The position numbers were made by a program, and so were the translations under genes. From IMG/VR virus record IMGVR_UViG_3300004369_000643, positions 38,595-102,594 of that record: a stretch of DNA of 64,000 bases. One strand, written 5' to 3'. The stretch is from a virus. Positions 57,251 to 64,000 of the stretch are shown here, in pieces. Under the pieces are notes generated by a model. It was not told the origin of the DNA. It ran no database searches and worked only from the letters and a program-made list of their open reading frames with translations. Position 1 is the stretch's first letter. Each line of letters starts with the position of its first letter.

Positions 57251-57421
57251 ATGAATGAAATTAACATTGACCCTAATTTAGTAATTGCCGACTTACTTGA
57301 GCAGATTAAGAAGTTGTCAGGAGACAACGCTGTTTTGCGTGTCGCCATGAATCAACTTCAGAGTCAAAATCAAGTTAGTGAGTTACCTGATACTGTTGTC
57401 TCAAATCCCACCGAAGACTGA
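57251..57421 (+). CDS. Small coiled-coil protein
   Basis: A 56-residue protein: IADLLEQIKKLSGDNAVLRV then AMNQLQSQNQ forms heptads of a short coiled coil. GAAAGG lies 15 nt upstream, so the ribosome binding site is weak. It sits between the conserved phage protein and the tail genes. Confidence 0.5.
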   Translation: MNEINIDPNLVIADLLEQIKKLSGDNAVLRVAMNQLQSQNQVSELPDTVVSNPTED

Positions 57422-57458
57422 TAATTTCTTCAGTATAATATAACTGAGGAGGTTTGTT

Positions 57459-57803
57459 ATGTCTGCTGGTTCTTATAATATTACGTGTGAGCAAGGTGCT
57501 ACGTTTAGTAGAACTTTGACTATTAAAGACAGTAATGGTGATGCACGTGATCTAAGTGATTATACTGCTCGGATGCAGGTACGTAGGCGTGTATCTGATA
57601 CAGCAACTCTAATTGAGTTGACTACTGAGAATAGCCGAATTACACTCAACGAAAATGGGCAGATTGCCTTAAATCTAAGCGCCACTGTAACATCTGGCAT
57701 AACTGATGATGGCGTATACGATTTAGAAATCATTGCATCTGACGGCACCGTAGAAAGAGTAGTTGAAGGATCTTTCGTACTTTCTAGGGAAGTGACAAGA
57801 TAA
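57459..57803 (+). CDS. Tail/baseplate Ig-like structural protein
   Basis: A 114-residue beta-rich protein: YNITCEQGATFSRTLTIKDS then LSDYTARMQVRRRVSD, and YDLEIIASDGTVERVVEGSF. The 'EQGATF ... DLSDYTARMQVR' pattern is common in structural proteins of marine and freshwater phages, near the BppU-type N terminus. GAGGAGGT gives a strong ribosome binding site. The stop overlaps the next start (TAATG). Confidence 0.65.
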   Translation: MSAGSYNITCEQGATFSRTLTIKDSNGDARDLSDYTARMQVRRRVSDTATLIELTTENSRITLNENGQIALNLSATVTSGITDDGVYDLEIIASDGTVERVVEGSFVLSREVTR

Positions 57804-58024
57804 TGTTTTCGTATAATCACGATATTCTTGCAGACGTTGTTTGGAGTGAGTATATTGCTGTCAAAAAAGAAAACTTTGATCTACTGTGTCAGTTAGAAAC
57901 CGCCAAACAGACTGTTGAATTTCTACGTGGAGAAATCCGTGGGCTGTCGGAGACTATTAAAGATTTGCAGTCTGATGCTGATGGAAGTGTAGGCGGGCAT
58001 GAAGAACCTGAACTGGAACGTTGA
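57803..58024 (+). CDS. Small coiled-coil protein
   Basis: A 73-residue protein whose centre (LLCQLETAKQTVEFLRGEIR then GLSETIKDLQSD) is a coiled coil. It is coupled to the preceding gene by TAATG and overlaps the following gene by 26 bp. Function unknown. Confidence 0.6.
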   Translation: MFSYNHDILADVVWSEYIAVKKENFDLLCQLETAKQTVEFLRGEIRGLSETIKDLQSDADGSVGGHEEPELER

Positions 58025-58331
58025 CGGGCATAGAGTTGTTTTAAACATAACTAAAAGCACTGTTGACATTGCCCCCGGAATCTGCCCCAATGGCGCAGTA
58101 GAGGGGGCTTCTTGTTATCATGCCGGTGTCGGTGGTTGCTTAGTTAACTACTTTATTAATGTTTTTGGCTTAGAGACAAACACCGGTACTGTGCCTGCTT
58201 CCCCCTATATTGAAGTTGCGTGGTGCTCTGAGGGTAGCGAGTGGGATATTGATCTAGTTGAATTTATTATGATACCGGTGGACGATCCTTATTTTAAAGA
58301 TTGGCTAGATTCTCAACAAAGTAGTGCTTGA
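57999..58331 (+). CDS. Hypothetical protein with Cys-rich centre
   Basis: A 110-residue protein, beta-rich at the start (NVDGHRVVLNITKSTVDIAP), with a Cys-rich segment ICPNGAVEGASCYHAGVGGC and a C-terminal acidic, aromatic part. No family recognised. It overlaps the previous gene by 26 bp; an internal start cannot be excluded. Confidence 0.5.
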   Translation: MKNLNWNVDGHRVVLNITKSTVDIAPGICPNGAVEGASCYHAGVGGCLVNYFINVFGLETNTGTVPASPYIEVAWCSEGSEWDIDLVEFIMIPVDDPYFKDWLDSQQSSA

Positions 58332-58357
58332 GAAGACCCATTATTTTTCGGTAGAAT
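58328..58357 (+). promoter_or_regulatory. Promoter of the second baseplate operon
   Basis: TTGAGA (58328-58333), 18 bp, TAGAAT (58352-58357). The start near 58364 leaves a short leader with GGAGGAG before the ATG at 58387. Confidence 0.55.
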
Positions 58358-58386
58358 GATAGTAGAAGTTTTATTGGAGGAGTACC

Positions 58387-58692
58387 ATGTCACATGTAGG
58401 GCTGTCATACCCGTTTAGAGTCGATCACGCCAACAGGCGATTTGGTACTGTGTCAAGCACTACCGATACATATAAGGCTGAACAAATTCAGGCTTTTATT
58501 CGGACACATAAAAACGAAAGACTAATGTTTCCATCATTCGGTATTGTTGACCCCACGTTTGACAGGTTTGATGTTAGTAGGTTCTCTGAAGGCTTCAACA
58601 ATTTCTATAAGAGTAGCGATATTAAAATTACGAGAATCAGTACATCTTCCTTTCAGGGTGCTGTCACTGACGTGTTAATTGATTTCGAGTGA
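58387..58692 (+). CDS. Baseplate wedge protein, gp25/gpW-like
   Basis: A 101-residue protein. SYPFRVDHANRRFGTVSSTT, then KAEQIQAFIRTHKNERLMFP and SFGIVDPTF, match the GPW/gp25 family (the q-I-x-x-h-T-x-x-x-E-R-x-M-x-P-x-F-G core). It joins the tail tube and sheath to the wedge. A GGAGGAG ribosome binding site is present. The gpJ-like gene follows 7 bp later. Confidence 0.85.
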   Translation: MSHVGLSYPFRVDHANRRFGTVSSTTDTYKAEQIQAFIRTHKNERLMFPSFGIVDPTFDRFDVSRFSEGFNNFYKSSDIKITRISTSSFQGAVTDVLIDFE

Positions 58693-58699
58693 GGGTATA

Positions 58700-60325
58700 A
58701 TGGCTGATTCACCTGACGTTAAAAAGTATGTAGACTTAACAGTTTTTGATGAGAACCCTACTACAATCCTAAACGATATTCTTACTACTGGTCGTGGACT
58801 CATGCCCGAGTGGCAACCTCAGGTCGGCCAGATTGAGTTAGTTCTAGCGGAAGCGTTTGCTGTGCGTTCAGCAGAGGTTGCTAATGCTATCAACCGTGTG
58901 CCCGCTGCTACGACTGAAGTTCTGTTACAGTTGTTTGGTCTTACTCGTTCTGACGGTGTTAAGGCTTCGGCTACTCTTAGCCTTACTTTTACTGAGACTG
59001 CAACTTTGCCTGCTGGGACTGAATTTTTGTATGTTAATGCCGTGACTGGTGTTTCTTATATTTTCACACTAGACGAGGATGCTACACTGACTTTGGTTTC
59101 TCCTGCAGAGACTGTAACTGGCACTTTTGCTGTGACCGCCCAAACGGTTGGAACTGCTTACAACTTTTCTGCCGATGATGCATCAGTTGTACTTCTGGCA
59201 CGGACAGCATCTTTCTTAGAGTCAGCGTCTTTTGCTACAAGTCCTTCAGGTGGTACTGACGCAGAGTCTGACACCGCTTATTTCAGTCGTGGCGTTAACC
59301 TTCTAGCAAGTTACACTTCCGCCACTACTACCGCTAGCCAAGTTAAATACTATGTTTCTGCAAACAAAACTTACGCTAATCGTGTTGGCGTGTTCAACCG
59401 TCGCCGTTACCGTGACCGTGATACGACTGCCACGGCATACGGCTTTCATGACGGTGCCGTTCTGGTAGCGGTTGGTCAAACTGTTTCCAATGCTGCTTCT
59501 GCTTCGCAGGAACTTTCCGTGTCTGCAAGCAATTTAAATGATTTATACAACTCTTTAGATGAGCGCACTCCGTCGGGCTTGACGATTGACGTGATGTCGG
59601 CTGAGTTGGCTGAGGTTGATGTTACTGCCACTGTTCAGAAAAAGACTGGGTATACGGGAAGTACGGTTCAAACTGCTATAACTAACGCATTAAAATCCTA
59701 TCTTGATCCCAACTTGTGGGATTTTGATCACCTCACGGTTCGGCGTAATGAAATTATCTCTTTGATTGACAGCGTTGAGGGTGTAGATTACGTATCGTCC
59801 CTAACGATGAACGGTAAAACTTTATCTGGTTCCGATAATGTGGGGTATTTCACAGACAGTGGTGGCTCTAAGGCTTCCTTTACCATTGATGTTGCGAGCG
59901 CAGCCGCAACGACTACCTACGTTGAGGGTGCGGCATCTATTTTTTATGTTGATTCTTCTGGCCCGACAGTTACTCCAGTTATCTATTTGTTTTCGAATGC
60001 AGAGTTTACTACAGACGGCTCTGGTGCCGCAACAGGCGTGACATACACTGCTGTGGCTAATGGTCTTAATTATAACGATCAAACTCGTGGAGGCGCTATT
60101 GTAGACGGAACCACATCGTTTACGGCTGTTACAGGAGACTGGTCTGGTTCTACTCATTCTAGCATTACATTCAGTAATACTTCTACTATCAGCGGAGGTA
60201 GTGCAGACATATCAACTTTCACTCCGTTAAATTCAGACTCAGATTCAGCAGTGTCTACGGATATTGCTTTAAGAAATCTGGGCACACTGGTAGTATACGG
60301 TGAACTTTCTATAACAGTGGTGTAA
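58700..60325 (+). CDS. Baseplate J-like (wedge) protein
   Basis: A 541-residue protein. The first about 380 residues follow the gpJ/XkdT pattern: NDILTTGRGLMPEWQPQVGQ, NRVPAATTEVLLQLFGLTRS, LPAGTEFLYVNAVTG, AESDTAYFSRGVNLLASYTS, YANRVGVFNRRRYRD and DFDHLTVRRNEIISLIDSVE. The last about 140 residues are an added beta module (FSNAEFTTDGSGAATGVTYT ... TFSNTSTISGG) that recurs at the N terminus of the next protein. ATG 58700 is preferred because GAGG lies upstream. Confidence 0.85.
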   Translation: MADSPDVKKYVDLTVFDENPTTILNDILTTGRGLMPEWQPQVGQIELVLAEAFAVRSAEVANAINRVPAATTEVLLQLFGLTRSDGVKASATLSLTFTETATLPAGTEFLYVNAVTGVSYIFTLDEDATLTLVSPAETVTGTFAVTAQTVGTAYNFSADDASVVLLARTASFLESASFATSPSGGTDAESDTAYFSRGVNLLASYTSATTTASQVKYYVSANKTYANRVGVFNRRRYRDRDTTATAYGFHDGAVLVAVGQTVSNAASASQELSVSASNLNDLYNSLDERTPSGLTIDVMSAELAEVDVTATVQKKTGYTGSTVQTAITNALKSYLDPNLWDFDHLTVRRNEIISLIDSVEGVDYVSSLTMNGKTLSGSDNVGYFTDSGGSKASFTIDVASAAATTTYVEGAASIFYVDSSGPTVTPVIYLFSNAEFTTDGSGAATGVTYTAVANGLNYNDQTRGGAIVDGTTSFTAVTGDWSGSTHSSITFSNTSTISGGSADISTFTPLNSDSDSAVSTDIALRNLGTLVVYGELSITVV

Positions 60326-60334
60326 GGCGGAACT

Positions 60335-63300
60335 ATGTCCCATAGAATTATAAACGCCTTTTCCAGAAAAAACCGTAACTTTGATGATAACAATAATTTT
60401 GTTTCAACTTATGCTTCTTTCAAGGTTGACGTAGACACTGATCTGACATCCGAGACAACTTTTGCTGCCGGTGATGCTAGCATTTCATTTACGGACTCTG
60501 GCACCGGTGTTGTTTACTATTACGATAACGCTGAGTTCACTACTGACTCTTCTGGTGATGCAACTGGTGTGATGTACACTGCTACTGTTGCCGGTGCAAC
60601 CGAGAATGACACCAACTATGGTGGTTATGTCACAGCGGGCACGACCAACTGGGACAGAGTTTCAGGTGACTGGTCGGGTGTATCTACTACCACGTTCTCT
60701 AATACTTCTGCTATTTCGGGCGGTGCTATTGGAAACGGTGAATGGAAGATGCTTGGCGGCAATCGTGGTAATTCTATTAAAGTTGTTGATTTGCCTCTGT
60801 ATCCAACGTACATTCCTACTAATGCTGCACCATACACGTTGAACACTTTTCTGGTGGGTGCCTACGATGCATCACCTTCTAATGATATTGTTATAGTTTC
60901 TCCCTTTGTTGCTGTTGAGGATGGGAAAGATTTTTATGCGGGAATTGCGACAGTTGCAGTTAACGCCGATTTTGACTTTACTGTAGATGTTGAGTTTTCG
61001 GCTAATACCTCAGGCTCAGTAGAAGAAGTTTTAACACATACAACTACTCCAGCGGCTTCTAGAGTTGTAGAGGGAAAAGCCGTTCCACTTTATCGCTATT
61101 TTAAATCACCGATTGGCACCCAGTTTGCTCGCTTAAAAGTTACTATTAGTGGTGCTTCTTCTTTGTCTTCAGGCGATCTGTGCGGCTTGTTTGATCCCTT
61201 TATTACTTCGATTGGTGCTGGCGAGATGGGCGACTTTTCGTATAGTTTTTATAATTCTTTACCGTCGTTCATGCTACTTGATGATTTAAACATTAACGAT
61301 ATTTTGTCGTCTTCGGCAGGAAATTCAGTACAGGGTCATCAACCTTTACGTAGATTTGTTGAGACACTATCAACAACAGTGGAAGAAATAAATGAAGAAG
61401 TAAAAGAATTCAGGTATGATCGTGCTGTCGATGGAGTTGTACACAAGTCTAAACTAACTAACCCAGATACTGCTAAAGCGGCATATTTGTTTTGGCTTTC
61501 TCAGGTTACCGGTTCTTCACTGTTGATTAACTCTAGCGGTTTTTCACCTTGGGCGGCTCTTGAGGAATACGAGGGTGCCCCCGTTTCTGGTGATCCCGGT
61601 GAATGGGAAGATTTAGAAACTTTAGACGACTGGTTGACCTTACAAGATGTTGACCCTGACTTTTTTGACACTACTCAAAGTTTTAGAAACCAACTTCGCA
61701 CAGGTTTCAGTGGATTAAATGGTGGTCGCCCTGACACTATTGAAGCGTTTGTTCGCACAATGCTTCAGTCCGAAACTTCAGCAACCGATGTGGTTGTTGT
61801 CAGAAACGAAGATATGGATAACCCGTTTAGAGTTGAAGTGTTGGTTAATCCAGACTCTGACCCTGATCCAACTGGCACACTAGTAGCAGACGCTGTTAAT
61901 AACGGACTATCTGCAGGAACTTATGGAACTACAACTGGTGAAGTTATGCAGTCAGGGCGGGGTACCTACAACTTCTCTGAAGTTGTGTACCCAAATACAG
62001 AGTCTGATGAGAATGCTGCTGGCTCTGTTATATATGGTCAGCCCCTTATTTCCGATTATGACAACCACGCCAGACACATAAAGTTAAATACTACTTCAGC
62101 GTCAGCAACTATACCTGATCTTGGTGGTGGTGTCGCTGACAGTCACTTTAGCAATAATTCTGCATATTTTTATGGTGATGTAAGTTCTTCAACTCCGGGT
62201 TCTGTAACTACAGCGTCAAGCAGCCTTGCAGATTTGGGTGCCGCTACGTCTTACGATGTGATTGCTATTCTTAGTGACGTTACTCCACCAACAGCAGGGG
62301 TTTATACCGCCGACACGGTTGGAGCACTAAACGCTCCTGAGCCTTTCTTTTTTAGAGAAAAGCGATTAATAGTTTCAGGTACAGATTCTTCTGGCTCAGA
62401 TAATGACTGGGCATTATATATGGTTTCCGGTAGAACCGCTTCATCAGATAATTCTGCACGACTGCTGTTTGTTGACGGATTTAATGATGAAATCTTAACC
62501 AACCTTGCTTATTCTGATCCCATTGACGGAACAATATTTACACAGCATAAAGATATTTGTATTAGGTTCACAAAAGACTCTTCCGACAACTACACTTTCG
62601 CTATTCAAAATTCCCTACACGATGATTGGTCCGACAATACCATTGGTACCGGTTCTTTTATTCCCAGTTCATCTGCGGGTGCATCCGATTCAGGGGTTCA
62701 AGTTCTAGGTGAACTAGATAACAGTTTGTGGTCTGACGCTACCCCGTTATCATGTTCAGTAAAAAGAGTTATGATTTTTAACTCAGAAATAGTGTTCCCC
62801 GGAGAAAGTGACACCTCGTCGGCTGACCACGCTGTTGTAAACGGTGATGCTGTAGATGACTACGGGTTGTTTAAGTATACACCAACTATAGATATTGATT
62901 TTAGGTCTGTATCAAAGTATGCTTCATCGTTTAATGCAACCACATACGATTCAGGCAATACTTCAAGTTTGACTACGACTGTTAATTCTGCCACGTCTAA
63001 CGATATTGATGTATTAGCAATGCGTAGACACCAAACATATGGGTCGCTGTGGCATTTTGGTAACACATATGGTACCGGAAACGGTGACGAGTTAGTTGTT
63101 TCAGGGTTGACTTCCGGCACATATGACTGGACGGTTTTCAAGATTACTCCAAGCACCGGCGCTATCGACAGTACTAGTACAGGCACTACTGGTGCAGGAG
63201 TGACTTCGATAACGTTTAGCGCCGATGACTATAGTGGCGACACTATTTTGTCTATTGAAGTTGTTGCAACTGGCGACTCATTCGGTACCGGCGTGTCTGC

Positions 63301-63964
63301 AGGCTCTAACCCTGTAGCATTTTTCCAGTATAACACTATTGATACTATTGACAGCGATACAGAATCTAGCGGTACGGACGATCATGGTGGAACTTGGGCT
63401 TTAACACGTGGGTGGCCTACAGGCGGCACGTATTCCCCAAGTCAGCCTATCGATAAGGATATGATTCATATGTACGAATCGTCTCCTGAAATTGCCAACT
63501 CCCCCAAGTTGGAGCATTGGTCTCCGTTTTCAGTAGCAATGCAAATTAGGAGATTCTGGACAGGTACTGAAGGTGTAGACACTTTTGATATCTTAAAAAT
63601 TCAGAACGAGGATGGGCATGGTTTGCACGTATACTACGATGGCGCTAAACTAAAAGCGGACTACACTGATGGGACTCAAACTGAATCTGTGGAGTGGACT
63701 GAATCAACGCCTGACTATGGGGCGTGGCATAGGGTTGTTGTTCGTAGAAATGGTTCTCATTTAAGTTTGGTGATTGATGGAACTAGTGCGGATACTGCAG
63801 ATATTGCTCTAAGTTCTCCTTTTTCAACAGAGACTAGTTTAGCATCTTTAAATGAGGGGGCGCTAAATTCATGGGTACCACGGTTTGGTTTAGCCCATTT
63901 TGGTTTCTTCTCTAGGTACCTTGAAGATAATGAAATAACGCTTCTTGAGAGCGAAATTTCGTAG
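60335..63964 (+). CDS. Tail-tip/fibre protein with LamG-like C-terminal domain
   Basis: A 1209-residue protein in the gpI/XkdU place. Residues about 28-140 repeat the module found at the end of the gpJ-like protein (YDNAEFTTDSSGDATGVMYT ... TFSNTSAISGG). About 300-560 contains the wedge-type part (LRRFVETLSTTVEEINEEVK, RNQLRTGFSGLNGGRPDTIE). The rest is beta-rich; the C terminus (about 1055-1205: VAMQIRRFWTGTEGVDTFDI, YDGAKLKADYTDG, WHRVVVRRNGSHLSLVIDGT) is laminin-G/concanavalin-like and could bind host glycans. It is a candidate for receptor recognition. Confidence 0.75.
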   Translation: MSHRIINAFSRKNRNFDDNNNFVSTYASFKVDVDTDLTSETTFAAGDASISFTDSGTGVVYYYDNAEFTTDSSGDATGVMYTATVAGATENDTNYGGYVTAGTTNWDRVSGDWSGVSTTTFSNTSAISGGAIGNGEWKMLGGNRGNSIKVVDLPLYPTYIPTNAAPYTLNTFLVGAYDASPSNDIVIVSPFVAVEDGKDFYAGIATVAVNADFDFTVDVEFSANTSGSVEEVLTHTTTPAASRVVEGKAVPLYRYFKSPIGTQFARLKVTISGASSLSSGDLCGLFDPFITSIGAGEMGDFSYSFYNSLPSFMLLDDLNINDILSSSAGNSVQGHQPLRRFVETLSTTVEEINEEVKEFRYDRAVDGVVHKSKLTNPDTAKAAYLFWLSQVTGSSLLINSSGFSPWAALEEYEGAPVSGDPGEWEDLETLDDWLTLQDVDPDFFDTTQSFRNQLRTGFSGLNGGRPDTIEAFVRTMLQSETSATDVVVVRNEDMDNPFRVEVLVNPDSDPDPTGTLVADAVNNGLSAGTYGTTTGEVMQSGRGTYNFSEVVYPNTESDENAAGSVIYGQPLISDYDNHARHIKLNTTSASATIPDLGGGVADSHFSNNSAYFYGDVSSSTPGSVTTASSSLADLGAATSYDVIAILSDVTPPTAGVYTADTVGALNAPEPFFFREKRLIVSGTDSSGSDNDWALYMVSGRTASSDNSARLLFVDGFNDEILTNLAYSDPIDGTIFTQHKDICIRFTKDSSDNYTFAIQNSLHDDWSDNTIGTGSFIPSSSAGASDSGVQVLGELDNSLWSDATPLSCSVKRVMIFNSEIVFPGESDTSSADHAVVNGDAVDDYGLFKYTPTIDIDFRSVSKYASSFNATTYDSGNTSSLTTTVNSATSNDIDVLAMRRHQTYGSLWHFGNTYGTGNGDELVVSGLTSGTYDWTVFKITPSTGAIDSTSTGTTGAGVTSITFSADDYSGDTILSIEVVATGDSFGTGVSAGSNPVAFFQYNTIDTIDSDTESSGTDDHGGTWALTRGWPTGGTYSPSQPIDKDMIHMYESSPEIANSPKLEHWSPFSVAMQIRRFWTGTEGVDTFDILKIQNEDGHGLHVYYDGAKLKADYTDGTQTESVEWTESTPDYGAWHRVVVRRNGSHLSLVIDGTSADTADIALSSPFSTETSLASLNEGALNSWVPRFGLAHFGFFSRYLEDNEITLLESEIS

Positions 63965-63993
63965 TAGAATATTTGTAGGAAAGGACTACTCTC

Positions 63994-64000
63994 ATGGCTG
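63994..64000 (+). CDS. Start of a further gene, cut by the window end
   Basis: ATGGCTG at the last bases, 9 nt after AAAGGA. Only two codons are visible. Confidence 0.5.

Noticed and set aside
56651-57413. A 13-nt sequence from the tRNA 3' part (TCAAATCCCACCG) recurs at 57401-57413, like an att site.
   Set aside because: No integrase or excisionase is present, and repeats of 13 nt are expected by chance in 64 kb.

Overview
The window is a contiguous piece of a tailed, contractile-tail (myovirus) bacteriophage genome. I recognise TerL, an HK97-type portal, a MuF-like protein, prohead protease, major capsid protein, head-tail connectors, tail sheath, tail tube, tail assembly chaperone with a frameshift extension, tape measure, baseplate hub and spike, gp25-like and gpJ-like wedge proteins, endolysin and holin. 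I saw no integrase, excisionase or lysogeny repressor, so a lytic lifestyle fits, but the genome continues beyond both ends. The host is probably an actinobacterium of moderate GC. The main argument is that many genes have a consensus sigma-70-type promoter placed so that the transcript would start on the A of the ATG (TTGNNN, 17 bp, TANNNT, 6 nt, ATG). Leaderless mRNAs are abundant in Actinobacteria. The M15-peptidase endolysin with peptidoglycan-binding repeats and the recurrent ALPDGSxPI module agree with this. Host assignment is inference.

Layout. 1-5565 (+): a metabolic and DNA-modification-like block with a PhyH dioxygenase end, HNH nuclease, methyltransferase, a ParB-like protein coupled to a PAPS-reductase-like PP-loop protein, a second ParB-like protein, MazG and a DUF932-like protein. 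5562-7153 (-): TerL followed by a small ferredoxin, opposite to everything else. 7195-25638 (+): the head module, with portal, MuF-like extension (apparently reached by a -1 frameshift), protease, an acidic scaffold-like protein, a 2796-residue giant protein with a C-terminal kinase-like domain, a Cys-motif protein and the capsid protein. 25729-30895: adenosylcobalamin-dependent ribonucleotide reductase under an operator-bearing promoter, an AhpC-type peroxiredoxin, a candidate structured RNA and small regulatory or nucleotide-related genes. 31114-48411: head-tail joining, a multidomain ADP-ribosyltransferase-like protein, sheath, tube, chaperone, tape measure, hub and spike. 48506-50704: lysis genes and a staphylococcal-nuclease-like protein. 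50742-56543: DNA metabolism with an exonuclease, an IMPDH/GMP-reductase-like enzyme, family A DNA polymerase and a sigma factor. 56586-56669: tRNA-Leu(UAA). 57251-64000: second half of the baseplate and tail tip.

How it fits together. The class II ribonucleotide reductase, MazG, the IMPDH/GMPR-like enzyme, the polymerase and the DUF1599 protein point to phage control of nucleotide pools. The ParB/PP-loop pair, methyltransferase and dioxygenase may modify DNA or a nucleotide. The phage sigma factor and the uniform leaderless promoters may form one regulatory system. Two very large proteins in the structural region, one with a kinase-like fold and one with ADP-ribosyltransferase-like motifs, look like effectors packaged in the virion and delivered with the DNA. 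No base-composition statistics or database searches were run; all family calls come from reading motifs.
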